A stretch of 64,000 nucleotides of DNA from Euzebya pacifica (lineage in GTDB: Bacteria > Actinomycetota > Nitriliruptoria > Euzebyales > Euzebyaceae), in NCBI RefSeq assembly GCF_003344865.1, contig NZ_CP031165.1:3229910-3293909 (forward strand), read 5' to 3'. The notes under the pieces were generated by a model that was not told the DNA's origin, searched no databases, and worked only from the letters and a program-made list of their open reading frames with translations. The position numbers and the translations under genes are program-made. Positions 54,503 to 64,000 of this stretch are shown piece by piece (positions within the stretch are counted from its first letter, which is position 1; the number at the start of each line of letters is the position of its first letter).

Positions 54503-57070
54503 CTACTCCGGCGCCCAGGTCACGAGGCCCGTCTCCGCCCAGCTGCGCAGGTCCTCGTGGCGCGGGACGACACGTGCGGCCAGCCCGTACTCACCGGAGA
54601 TGTCCAGCGACATGGTCCCGGTGTAGCGGATGCAGCCGTCGTGGCCGTCGCCGACGGCCAGCGTGGCGACGGTCGGCTGGGCGATGGTGCCGTCCGCCCG
54701 AACGCGGCCGTGCACGATCTGCACCTCGACCTCCTCGGGGGAGATGTCACCCAGCCGCACGTCAACGACGACGTCGCGGTCGTCGCCGAGGGTCCCCGAG
54801 GCGCTCTCGAGCTCGACGTCCTCGATGGTGATGCCCTCCCAGCTGGTCGCCAGCCGTCCACGCCACGCGCCCAGGTCCAGCGCTCGCTTGCCGCCGTCGG
54901 CGGTCAGGCGCATGGCCCGCTGGGCCAGCGGGGTGTACAGCTGGTTGGTGTAGTCCTGCACCATGCGGGTGGCGAGGACCTTCGGCCCCAGCGTCGTGAT
55001 CGACGCCCGGACGTGGGCCAGCCAGCGTCGGGGCAGCTGCCCGTCGGCCCGGTCGTAGAACGTCGGGACGATCTGCCGCTCGAGCACGTCGAACAGCGAC
55101 GCGGCATCCGCGGCGTCCTGGTGACCGGCATCCGAGCCGTTGCCCCGCCCGCCGATCGCGAAGCCGTTGGAGACCCCATCGACGGCCGGCTCGTACATCT
55201 CGTCCCACCAGCCGTCGAGCACCGAGGCGTGCAGCCCCCCGTTGAGGACCGACTTCTCGCCGCTGGTGCCGCTGGCCTCGTGCGGACGACGCGGGTTGTT
55301 CAGCCACACGTCCGACCCGGCCAGCATGGTCCGGGCGATCTGCATGTCGTAGTCCTCCACAAAGATCAGCCGGGTGCGGATCTCGGGATCACGGCTGAAG
55401 TGCACGATGTCGCGGATCAGGCCCTTGCCGCCGTCGTCTCGGGGGTGCGCCTTGCCGGAGAACACGAACTGCACCGGCCGGTCGGTGGACAGCAACAGCT
55501 CGCGCAACCGCTCGGGCTGGCTCAGCAGCAGCGTCGCGCGCTTGTAGGTGGCGAACCGTCGTGCGAAGCCGATGGTCAGCGCCTCGGGGTCCAGGATCGA
55601 GTCGGTCCAGCCGAGGTTGCTCTCGCCACGCCGGCGGCCCTGCGCACGTGCCCACTCGCGAACGGTCTGCACGAGGCGTTCGCGGGCCCGGCCGCGGGCA
55701 CGCCACAGCTGGTCGTCGCCGATGCCGCCGGCCAGCGTCCAGGCGTCGGGGTTGTGCGACCAGTCCGGCGGCAGCACCCGGTCGTAGACGGCGGCCATCT
55801 CCGGGCCGATCCACGTCGAGGCGTGGACGCCGTTGGTGATGGAGGTGATGGGCACCTCGGGTGACTCCACCCCCGGCCAGAGGTCGCTGAACATCTCCCG
55901 CGACACCTGGCCGTGCAGCTTCGACACGCCGTTGGCGCCGGCCGACAGCCGCAGGCCCATGAGGGCCATGTTGTAGATGCTGCCCGACTGATCGCCGGGT
56001 TCGCGACCGATCGCCAGCAGGCGGTCCATCGAGACCCCGACCATGTCGGCGTAGGCAGCGAAGTACCGCTCCATCAGGTCGCGGGGGAAGCGGTCGATGC
56101 CGGCGGGGACGGGCGTGTGGGTGGTGAACAGCACCGACGCGCGAGCGGTCTCGATGGCCTGGTCGAAGTCCAGCCCGCCACTGCTCATCAGCCGGTGGAT
56201 GCGCTCGAACTGCAGGAACCCGGCGTGGCCCTCGTTGGCGTGGAACATGACCGGCTCGGCGTCGACCAGCCCCGCCTCGATGGCTGCGTACAGCGCCCGG
56301 ACCCCGCCGATGCCGAGGACGATCTCCTGGCGGAGGCGATGTTCGCTGTCCCCGCCGTACAGCCGGTCGGTGACGACCCGGTCGTCGGGGTGGTTGGATG
56401 CGAGGTCGGTGTCCAGCAGCAGCAGCGGGACACGACCGACGTCGGCCTTCCAGATCTGCGCCTGGACGGTGCGTCCCTGCAAGTCGACCTCGACCAGCAG
56501 CGGCTCGCCGTCACGTTCCAGGCGGGTCAGCGGCAGGTCGTGGGGGTTGACGTGCGGGTACTGCTCGCGCTGCCAGCCGTCGTGGTCCAGCAGCTGGCGG
56601 AAGTAGCCGTGCCGGTACAGCAGCCCGATGCCAACCAGGGGAAGGCCGAGGTCGCTGGCAGCCTTCAGGTGATCACCGGCGAGGACGCCGAGGCCCCCGG
56701 AGTAGGTCTGCATGACCTCGGTGATGCCGAACTCCGCGGAGAAGTAGGCGACGCCTGGTGGGGCGGGTGTCTGGGCCTGCGCCCAGCGGGGGCCGGTCAG
56801 GTACTTCTCGAGGTCCGCTCGCACCTCCGTCAGCCGTCCGAGGAACGCCTTGTCGGCGACCAGCTCGGCCATCCGATCGCGGCCCAGCCGGCCGAGCAGC
56901 CCGATCGGGTTGCCCTCCACGGCTTCCCACAGCTGCTTGTCAGCCCACTTGAAGACCTCTCGGGTCGCCGGATCCCACGCCCAGCGCAGGTTGGCGGCGA
57001 GCTCGGCCAGCGGGCCGAGCTCGGCGGGAAGGGACGGGCTCACACGAAAGGTTCGGACGGCTTTGACCAT
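54503..57070 (-). CDS. glgP: Alpha-glucan (glycogen) phosphorylase
   Basis: The 855 aa GT35 enzyme releases glucose 1-phosphate from alpha-1,4-glucan. It begins with the DUF3417 domain (LGPLAELAANLRWAWDPATR) typical of actinobacterial GlgP. It has VAYFSAEFGI, YSGGLGVLAGDHLKAASDLG, FHANEGHAGF, TSITNGVHAST and the PLP lysine in GTSGEKSVLNGG (K606). The open frame extends far upstream, but ATG 57070 has GGAG 6 nt before it and homology starts there. A TACGCT hexamer further upstream is a likely -10. It is divergent from glgE. Confidence 0.94.
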   Translation of the reverse strand: MVKAVRTFRVSPSLPAELGPLAELAANLRWAWDPATREVFKWADKQLWEAVEGNPIGLLGRLGRDRMAELVADKAFLGRLTEVRADLEKYLTGPRWAQAQTPAPPGVAYFSAEFGITEVMQTYSGGLGVLAGDHLKAASDLGLPLVGIGLLYRHGYFRQLLDHDGWQREQYPHVNPHDLPLTRLERDGEPLLVEVDLQGRTVQAQIWKADVGRVPLLLLDTDLASNHPDDRVVTDRLYGGDSEHRLRQEIVLGIGGVRALYAAIEAGLVDAEPVMFHANEGHAGFLQFERIHRLMSSGGLDFDQAIETARASVLFTTHTPVPAGIDRFPRDLMERYFAAYADMVGVSMDRLLAIGREPGDQSGSIYNMALMGLRLSAGANGVSKLHGQVSREMFSDLWPGVESPEVPITSITNGVHASTWIGPEMAAVYDRVLPPDWSHNPDAWTLAGGIGDDQLWRARGRARERLVQTVREWARAQGRRRGESNLGWTDSILDPEALTIGFARRFATYKRATLLLSQPERLRELLLSTDRPVQFVFSGKAHPRDDGGKGLIRDIVHFSRDPEIRTRLIFVEDYDMQIARTMLAGSDVWLNNPRRPHEASGTSGEKSVLNGGLHASVLDGWWDEMYEPAVDGVSNGFAIGGRGNGSDAGHQDAADAASLFDVLERQIVPTFYDRADGQLPRRWLAHVRASITTLGPKVLATRMVQDYTNQLYTPLAQRAMRLTADGGKRALDLGAWRGRLATSWEGITIEDVELESASGTLGDDRDVVVDVRLGDISPEEVEVQIVHGRVRADGTIAQPTVATLAVGDGHDGCIRYTGTMSLDISGEYGLAARVVPRHEDLRSWAETGLVTWAPE

Positions 57071-57259
57071 GTCCATCTCCAGGCATCTCGGGGGGTCTCG
57101 CAGCGTACTGTGGCCAGCGCCGAAGCGAACCACCCACAGGTTTCGGGACGGTGACGCGGCGGCGGGCGGTCCGTGGCCGCACGGGGCGCGCGCGCTGCCT
57201 CGGCATTCGATATTGCCGGTGCGGGTGCGCGCACCGTCGGCGTCCTCTACAACCGTGCT
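57071..57259. promoter_or_regulatory. Divergent control region of glgP and glgE
   Basis: These 189 bp separate the catabolic (glgP) and anabolic (glgE) arms. On the minus strand TACGCT lies about 31 nt before glgP. On the plus strand GATATT (about 57210) is a possible -10 for glgE with a short leader. I see no convincing operator dyad. Confidence 0.4.
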
Positions 57260-59221
57260 GTGAGGAACCGCATCCAGTTCGACGACATCCGACCGTGCAT
57301 CGACGGCGGCCGCTACGCCGCCAAGGGCTGTGTCGACCAGCCCATCGACGTCGCTGCCACCATCTTCCGCGAGGGCCACGACAAGGTCGCGGCCATGGTC
57401 CGCTACCGCATGGTCGACGACGACCAGTGGAACGTGGCGATGCTCGACGCGCACGAGCAGGACCGCTTCACCGGCCGGTTCGTGCCCGACCGCAACGGCG
57501 CGTGGGTCTACCAGCTGGTCGGCTGGACCGACCACTACGCCTCGTGGCTGGACGGGTTGGTCAAGAAGCACCGCGCCGGTGTGGCCGACCTGTCCGGGGA
57601 AATGGAGGAGGGGGCGTTGTTGCTGGAGTCCCATGCGGCGCCGGCAGGTGTCCCCGCCCCCGTTCCGGCCCGCGTCACCGAGGTCGCCGCGATCCTCCGT
57701 GACCACGCCATGCCGGTCCACCAGCGCGTGGAGGCCGCCCGCTCACCGGAGCTGCTGGCGCTGCTCCGCCAGCACCCGGATCGCCGCGACGCCACAGCCA
57801 CCGCCGAGCTGCCGCTGTGGGTCGACCGCGACCGCGCCTGCTGGAGCGCGTGGTACGAGATGTTCCCGCGGTCCGTCGGGTCCGACGGGGTGCGCAGCGG
57901 CACGTTCGAGTCCGCCGCCACGCGGTTGCCCGCCATCGCCGCGATGGGATTCGACGTCGTCTACCTGCCGCCGATCCACCCCATCGGCCACAGCCACCGC
58001 AAGGGTCCCAACAACACCCTGCACGCGGGGCCCGACGACCCCGGCGTGCCCTGGGCGATCGGCTCGGAGGACGGTGGGCACATGTCGGTGCACCCCGACC
58101 TCGGCACGATCGAGGACTTCGAGGCCTTCGTCGCCGCCGCTGACGACGCCGGGGTGGAGGTGGCGCTGGACTTCGCGATCCAGTGTTCGCCGGACCACCC
58201 GTGGGTCACCGAGCACCCCGAGTGGTTCCGCCACCGGGCCGACGGCTCCATCGCCTACGCCGAGAACCCACCGAAGAAGTACCAGGACATCTACCCGATC
58301 GACTTCGACACCCCCGACATCGAGGGGTTGACCAACGAGCTCAAGAAGGTCCTCGACTTCTGGATCGGCCACGGGGTCAAGATCTTCCGGGTCGACAACC
58401 CCCACACCAAGGCGCTGCCGTTCTGGGAGTGGGTGATCGCCGAGATCCACGCCGACCATCCCGACGTGTTGTTCCTCGCCGAGGCCTTCACCCGCCCGGT
58501 GATGATGCAGCGCCTGGCCAAGCTCGGGTTCACGCAGTCCTACACCTACTTCACGTGGCGCAACGCCAAGCACGAGCTGACCGAGTACCTCACCGAGCTG
58601 GCCCACACCGACCAGGCGGACTACTTCCGGCCGAACTTCTGGCCCAACACCCCCGACATCCTGCACGAGTACCTGCAGTCGGGTGCGCCGGCGGCGTTCA
58701 AGGTCCGGCTGGCCCTCGCAGCGCTCACGAGCCCCAACTACGGGATGTACTCCGGCTACGAGCTGCTCGAGCACGTCCCCGTCCGGCCCGGCAGCGAGGA
58801 GTACCTGAACTCCGAGAAGTACGCCTACCGCCCGCGGGACTTCGATGCGGGCCACTCCATCGCGCCGTTCGTGACCCGGATCAACGAGATCCGTCGCGAC
58901 CACCGGGACGTCCTCGGCGACATCCGCAACATCCGCTTCCACCACGTCGACAACGACAACCTGCTGGTGTTCTCGCGCGCCAGCGAGGACCGGACCAAGG
59001 TCCTGCTGACGGTCGTCAACCTCGACCAGCACCACCCGCAGGAGGGATGGACGTGGTTGGACCTGTGGTGGTTGGGCATCGACGGGGGTGAGGTGCCCTT
59101 CGAGGTGCACGACCTGCTGACCGGCCAGACGTGGACGTGGCAGAGCCACGCCAACTGGGTACGGCTGGACCCGAGCTGGGGAGAACCCCTCCACGTCTTC
59201 GAGATCCGTCCGCCCCGCTGA
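57260..59221 (+). CDS. glgE: Alpha-1,4-glucan:maltose-1-phosphate maltosyltransferase
   Basis: The 653 aa GH13_3 enzyme extends glucans with maltose 1-phosphate. It has the N-terminal beta domain (IQFDDIRPCIDGGRYAAKGC), CWSAWYEMFPRS, YLPPIHPIGHSHRKGPNN, the nucleophile Asp379 in FRVDNPHTKALPF, the acid/base Glu408 in LFLAEAFTRP and LTSPNYGMYSGYEL. The 29-residue spacing of the two catalytic residues equals that of Streptomyces GlgE. GTG 57260 gives a normal length; no Shine-Dalgarno precedes it. It heads a glgE-treS-mak/glgB operon. Confidence 0.95.
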   Translation: MRNRIQFDDIRPCIDGGRYAAKGCVDQPIDVAATIFREGHDKVAAMVRYRMVDDDQWNVAMLDAHEQDRFTGRFVPDRNGAWVYQLVGWTDHYASWLDGLVKKHRAGVADLSGEMEEGALLLESHAAPAGVPAPVPARVTEVAAILRDHAMPVHQRVEAARSPELLALLRQHPDRRDATATAELPLWVDRDRACWSAWYEMFPRSVGSDGVRSGTFESAATRLPAIAAMGFDVVYLPPIHPIGHSHRKGPNNTLHAGPDDPGVPWAIGSEDGGHMSVHPDLGTIEDFEAFVAAADDAGVEVALDFAIQCSPDHPWVTEHPEWFRHRADGSIAYAENPPKKYQDIYPIDFDTPDIEGLTNELKKVLDFWIGHGVKIFRVDNPHTKALPFWEWVIAEIHADHPDVLFLAEAFTRPVMMQRLAKLGFTQSYTYFTWRNAKHELTEYLTELAHTDQADYFRPNFWPNTPDILHEYLQSGAPAAFKVRLALAALTSPNYGMYSGYELLEHVPVRPGSEEYLNSEKYAYRPRDFDAGHSIAPFVTRINEIRRDHRDVLGDIRNIRFHHVDNDNLLVFSRASEDRTKVLLTVVNLDQHHPQEGWTWLDLWWLGIDGGEVPFEVHDLLTGQTWTWQSHANWVRLDPSWGEPLHVFEIRPPR

Positions 59222-59260
59222 CCACAACCTGCTGACCACAGAGCCGCTGACCACAGAGGA
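59217..59260 (+). repeat. Triplicated ~15-bp repeat between glgE and treS
   Basis: GCTGACCACA occurs three times, starting at 59217, 59231 and 59246, in units of 14-15 bp. The first copy contains the glgE stop codon and the last ends in GAGGA, the treS ribosome-binding sequence, 14 nt before the ATG. It looks like slippage duplication that spaces the two genes. Confidence 0.65.
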
Positions 59261-59274
59261 GCCAGAACACGCCG

Positions 59275-60920
<1,646 letters not shown>

Positions 60921-60921
<1 letters not shown>

Positions 60922-63900
60922 TGGCCACGTCCCGTTCCGACCTGCCTGACCTGCCCGACCTGGCGTCGTGGCTGACCCGACAACGCTGGTTCGCAGCGAA
61001 GGACCGCCCCATCGAGGCGGTCCGGGTCAGCGACGCCGTGCCGTTGCAGGTGGCGGGTGACCCGCGGACGTGGCTGGTGACGGTGACGGTGGACCACACC
61101 GACGACGCACCCTCGGGCAGCTGGCAGCTGGTGCTGACCCGGCGGCTGCACGAGGCCGAACCGCTGCTCGGCACCGTCGACGGGGTTCCGGTCACCGAGC
61201 TCGTCTCGGCCCCCCGTGCGGCGCTGTCGCTGCTGGACGTCGCCCGTCGTGGCCAGCACCTGCGTGCCGCTTCCGGGGCGACCGTGACCGCACGGCCCGT
61301 GGGGCGTGCTCCGGATCCGGCACCCACCGAACGGCTGATGGGTGTCGAGCAGTCCAACACCTCCGTCGTGCTGGGCGAACAGGTCGCCGTGAAGGTGATC
61401 CGTCGCTTGGAACCGGGTCCGAACCCGGACGTGGAGCTGACCGAGGCGCTGACGACCGCCGGCTTCGAGGGCACCCCCGCGCTGCTGGGGGTCATCACCG
61501 GCCCCGACGACGCAGCCATGGCCGTCATGACCCGCTACGTGCACGGGTCGGCCGGTGCGTGGGAAGGGGCGGTCGAGGAGGCTGCCGGCGGTGGCCACCA
61601 CGGGGTCGCCGACGGGATGGCCGACCTCGGCCGGCTGACCGCGGAGATGCACCGCGCGCTGGCGTCCACCCTCGAGGTCCGCCAGTCCACCGTCGAGGAC
61701 GCCGATCGGATGCGCAACCGCCTGATGGAGGACGCGCGGACCACCACGCGAACCGTCCCGGAGGTCGGTGACGGCCTGGTCGACGCCGTCGCCAACCGTC
61801 GCGCGGCGACCCCGTCGACGATGGGGCGGCTGCAACGCATCCACGGCGACTTCCACCTCGGCCAGGTCATCACCGACGGGGCCGACGGCTGGATGATCCT
61901 GGACTTCGAGGGCGAACCGGGCCGTCCCGTCAGCGAACGCCGTCGCCCCGACCATCCGCTGCGCGACGTCGCCGGGATGCTGCGGTCCTTCGCCTACGCC
62001 GAGGCTGCTGCCGTCCGCGCCGGCGGCGATCCCGAGGCCGCCGCGCGATGGCGCCGACGAGCCGAGCAGGGGTTCCTCGACGGCTACGGCGCGGTGGACC
62101 GCCCGTGGCTGGACCTCTTCGTCCTGGACAAGCTGCTGTACGAGGCCCGCTACGAGGCCGCAAACCGTCCTGACTGGCTGCAGATCCCCCTGCAGGCACT
62201 CGCCCCGATGGGAGCCACCATGCCCACCAGATCCAACCCGTCCGGCTCGCCGAAGGGCAACAAGTCCAAGAAGGGCAAGAAGGGCCAGGCGCCGGTCCCA
62301 CCCGTGCCCGAGCCGGCCCCACCGGCCGCGCCCAGCGCCGCCGAGCCCGACCTACCCGACATCGGGGAGGCCGTACAGGCCCTCCGCGACGGTCGCCTGC
62401 ACGACCCCCACAGCCTGCTCGGCCGCCATCAGCTCGCCGACGGCTCCTGGGTCGTGCGGACCTGGCGTCCGGGGGCGCTGGCCGCCGAGCTGGTCGGCGC
62501 GGACGCCGGATCGGCCGAGGAGGTCGTGGCGGGGTTGTTCCAGGTGGCCACGGCCACCGAACCCGACCCGGGCACCTACCGCTGGCGGATCACCTACCCC
62601 GACGACCAGACCTTCGAGCTGGTCGACGCCTACGCCTTCGAGCCCAGCCTCGGCGAGGTCGACATGCACCTGCTGGCCGAGGGCCGACACGAGCAGGCGT
62701 GGACGGCCATGGGCGCCAACCCCCGGACGATGCACGACATCGACGGGGTCGCCTTCGCCGTCTGGGCGCCCAACGCCCAGTCGGTGCGCGTCGTCGGTGA
62801 GTTCAACTCGTGGGACGGCCGGCTGCACCCGATGCGGTCGTTGGGGTCCTCGGGCATCTGGGAGCTGTTCGTGCCCGACGTGCCCGACGGGGCCCACTAC
62901 AAGTACGAGGTCGTCACCGCCGACGGCAGCCTGGTGCTGCGCGCCGACCCGTGGGCCAAGTGGTCCGACGTGCCCCCCGGCACGGCCAGCCGCGTCTGGA
63001 AGGGCGACTACGAGTGGACGGCCGCGCCGCCGTCCACCGACCACCTGCACGGCCCCATGTCGATCTACGAGGTGCACCTGGCGTCGTGGCGGTGGACCGA
63101 CGACCCCGACGCCGAGGGCGGGCGTCGCCCGCTCACCTACCGCGAGCTGGCCGACGAGCTCGGTGACTACGTGGAGGACCTCGGCTTCACCCACGTGGAG
63201 TTCCTGCCGGTCGCCGAACATCCCTTCGGGGGGTCGTGGGGCTACCAGGTCACCGGCCACTTCGCGCCCACGTCGCGCTTCGGGACCCCCGACGACTTCC
63301 GCTACCTCGTCGACAGCCTGCACGACCGCGGCATCGGCGTGATCGTCGACTGGGTCCCCGCTCACTTCCCCAAGGACGAGTGGGCGCTGGCCAACTACGA
63401 CGGCACCAAGCTGTACGAACACGCCGATCCCCGGCAGGGCGAACACCCCGACTGGGGCACCCTGGTGTTCAACTACGCCCGCACCGAGGTCAAGAACTTC
63501 CTCATGGCGTCGGCGCTGTTCTGGCTGGAATCGCTGCGCGTCGACGGCCTCCGCGTCGACGCGGTTGCCTCGATGCTGTACCTCGACTACTCCCGCAAGT
63601 CCGGCGAATGGGTGCCCAACAAGCACGGCGGTCGGGAGAACCTCGAAGCCGTCGAGCTGCTGCAGGAGGTCAACGCCACCGCCTACAAGCGCAACCCCCA
63701 CGCGTTCACCGTCGCCGAGGAGTCCACCGCCTGGCCGGGCGTGTCTCGCCCCACCCACCTCGGCGGCCTGGGGTTCGGGTTCAAGTGGAACATGGGCTGG
63801 ATGCACGACACGCTGTCGTACTTCTCCAAGGAGCCCGTCTACCGGCGCTGGCACCACAACCAGCTCACCTTCGGGATGATGTATGCGTGGAGCGAACACT

Positions 63901-64000
63901 TCGTGCTGCCGCTGTCCCACGACGAGGTCGTCCACGGCAAGGGCAGCCTGATCGGCAAGATGCCCGGCGACCGCTGGCAGCGGTTCGCCAACCTCCGGGC
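60921..64000 (+). CDS. Maltokinase - glycogen branching enzyme fusion (Mak-GlgB), C-terminus cut by window
   Basis: Codons from ATG 60921 read without a stop to the window end (1026 visible residues). Residues 1 to about 428 are a complete maltokinase: [14 protein letters not shown], the ATP-site [19 protein letters not shown], the catalytic loop [11 protein letters not shown] (His308, Asp310), DFEGEP (Asp328) and the family end [19 protein letters not shown] Lys-rich then Pro-rich linker (about 429-484) leads into Glg[44 protein letters not shown], nucleophile Asp880 ([11 protein letters not shown]), Glu933/934 (VAEEST) and Asp1001 ([10 protein letters not shown]). ATG 62220 with GGGAG upstream could also start GlgB alone. 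Confidence 0.92.

Noticed and set aside
57071-57721. Upstream extension of glgP over the start of glgE
   Set aside because: GlgP homology starts at MVKAVRTFRV with a good ribosome site at 57070. The extension is antisense to conserved glgE sequence.

Overview
The window is about 70% G+C and densely coded on both strands. It carries several gene families typical of Actinomycetota: coproheme decarboxylase ChdC/HemQ, an Rpf cell-wall hydrolase domain, lysine 6-aminotransferase next to an Lrp regulator, DUF222/HNH proteins, the GlgE pathway, a ROK glucokinase beside an ArsA-like ATPase, and an OctT-like SGNH acyltransferase. A PgpH-type HD phosphodiesterase fits a deep-branching lineage better than a typical streptomycete or mycobacterium. 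I cannot fix the genus from sequence alone. I saw no rRNA, tRNA, CRISPR array, transposase or integrase.

Layout. Positions 1-5400 hold central metabolism: a partial molybdopterin oxidoreductase, threonine aldolase and phosphofructokinase on the minus strand, divergent from glycerol kinase plus a coupled hypothetical gene, then a PlsC acyltransferase. Positions 5460-10000 are more accessory: a lipoprotein, a DUF222/HNH gene followed by an ~80-bp tandem repeat, an alpha/beta hydrolase, and an orphan gene of unlike composition. Positions 10000-16500 form a minus-strand run: ROK glucokinase, baeRF release-factor homologue, a Cys-rich small protein, ArsA ATPase, two SRPBCC proteins, a zinc-ribbon membrane protein and a rhomboid protease. 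Positions 16500-28600 hold hydrolases, ChdC, HU with a duplicated operator-like element, the OctT-like gene, TetR/HAD, an amidase, a beta-propeller and an SDR. Positions 28600-33400 are gltB with an attenuator-like leader. Positions 33400-46300 hold an HTH/zinc/TM/Rpf fusion, PPK2, MFS, an ABC exporter, an ABC-F protein, PgpH, a degenerate TPP enzyme and a HAD protein. Positions 46300-49800 are a lysine-degradation unit (lat, aldehyde dehydrogenase, Lrp). Positions 49800-52700 hold a secreted propeller and a frameshifted aldo/keto reductase.

Positions 52900-64000 are a storage-glucan and trehalose cluster. glgP and a GH13 glucosidase lie on the minus strand; glgE, treS and a continuous maltokinase-branching-enzyme (Mak-GlgB) fusion lie on the plus strand, running off the window end. 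TreS makes maltose from trehalose, the Mak domain phosphorylates it, GlgE polymerises maltose 1-phosphate and the GlgB domain branches the glucan. GlgP and the glucosidase would degrade it.

The items most worth a second look are the Mak-GlgB fusion, the sigma4-like/zinc/TM/Rpf fusion, a recurring TANNNT hexamer 7-8 nt before start codons (leaderless mRNAs), the attenuator-like hairpin before gltB, the duplicated dyad between hup and the OctT-like gene, and several enzymes that lack canonical active-site residues.
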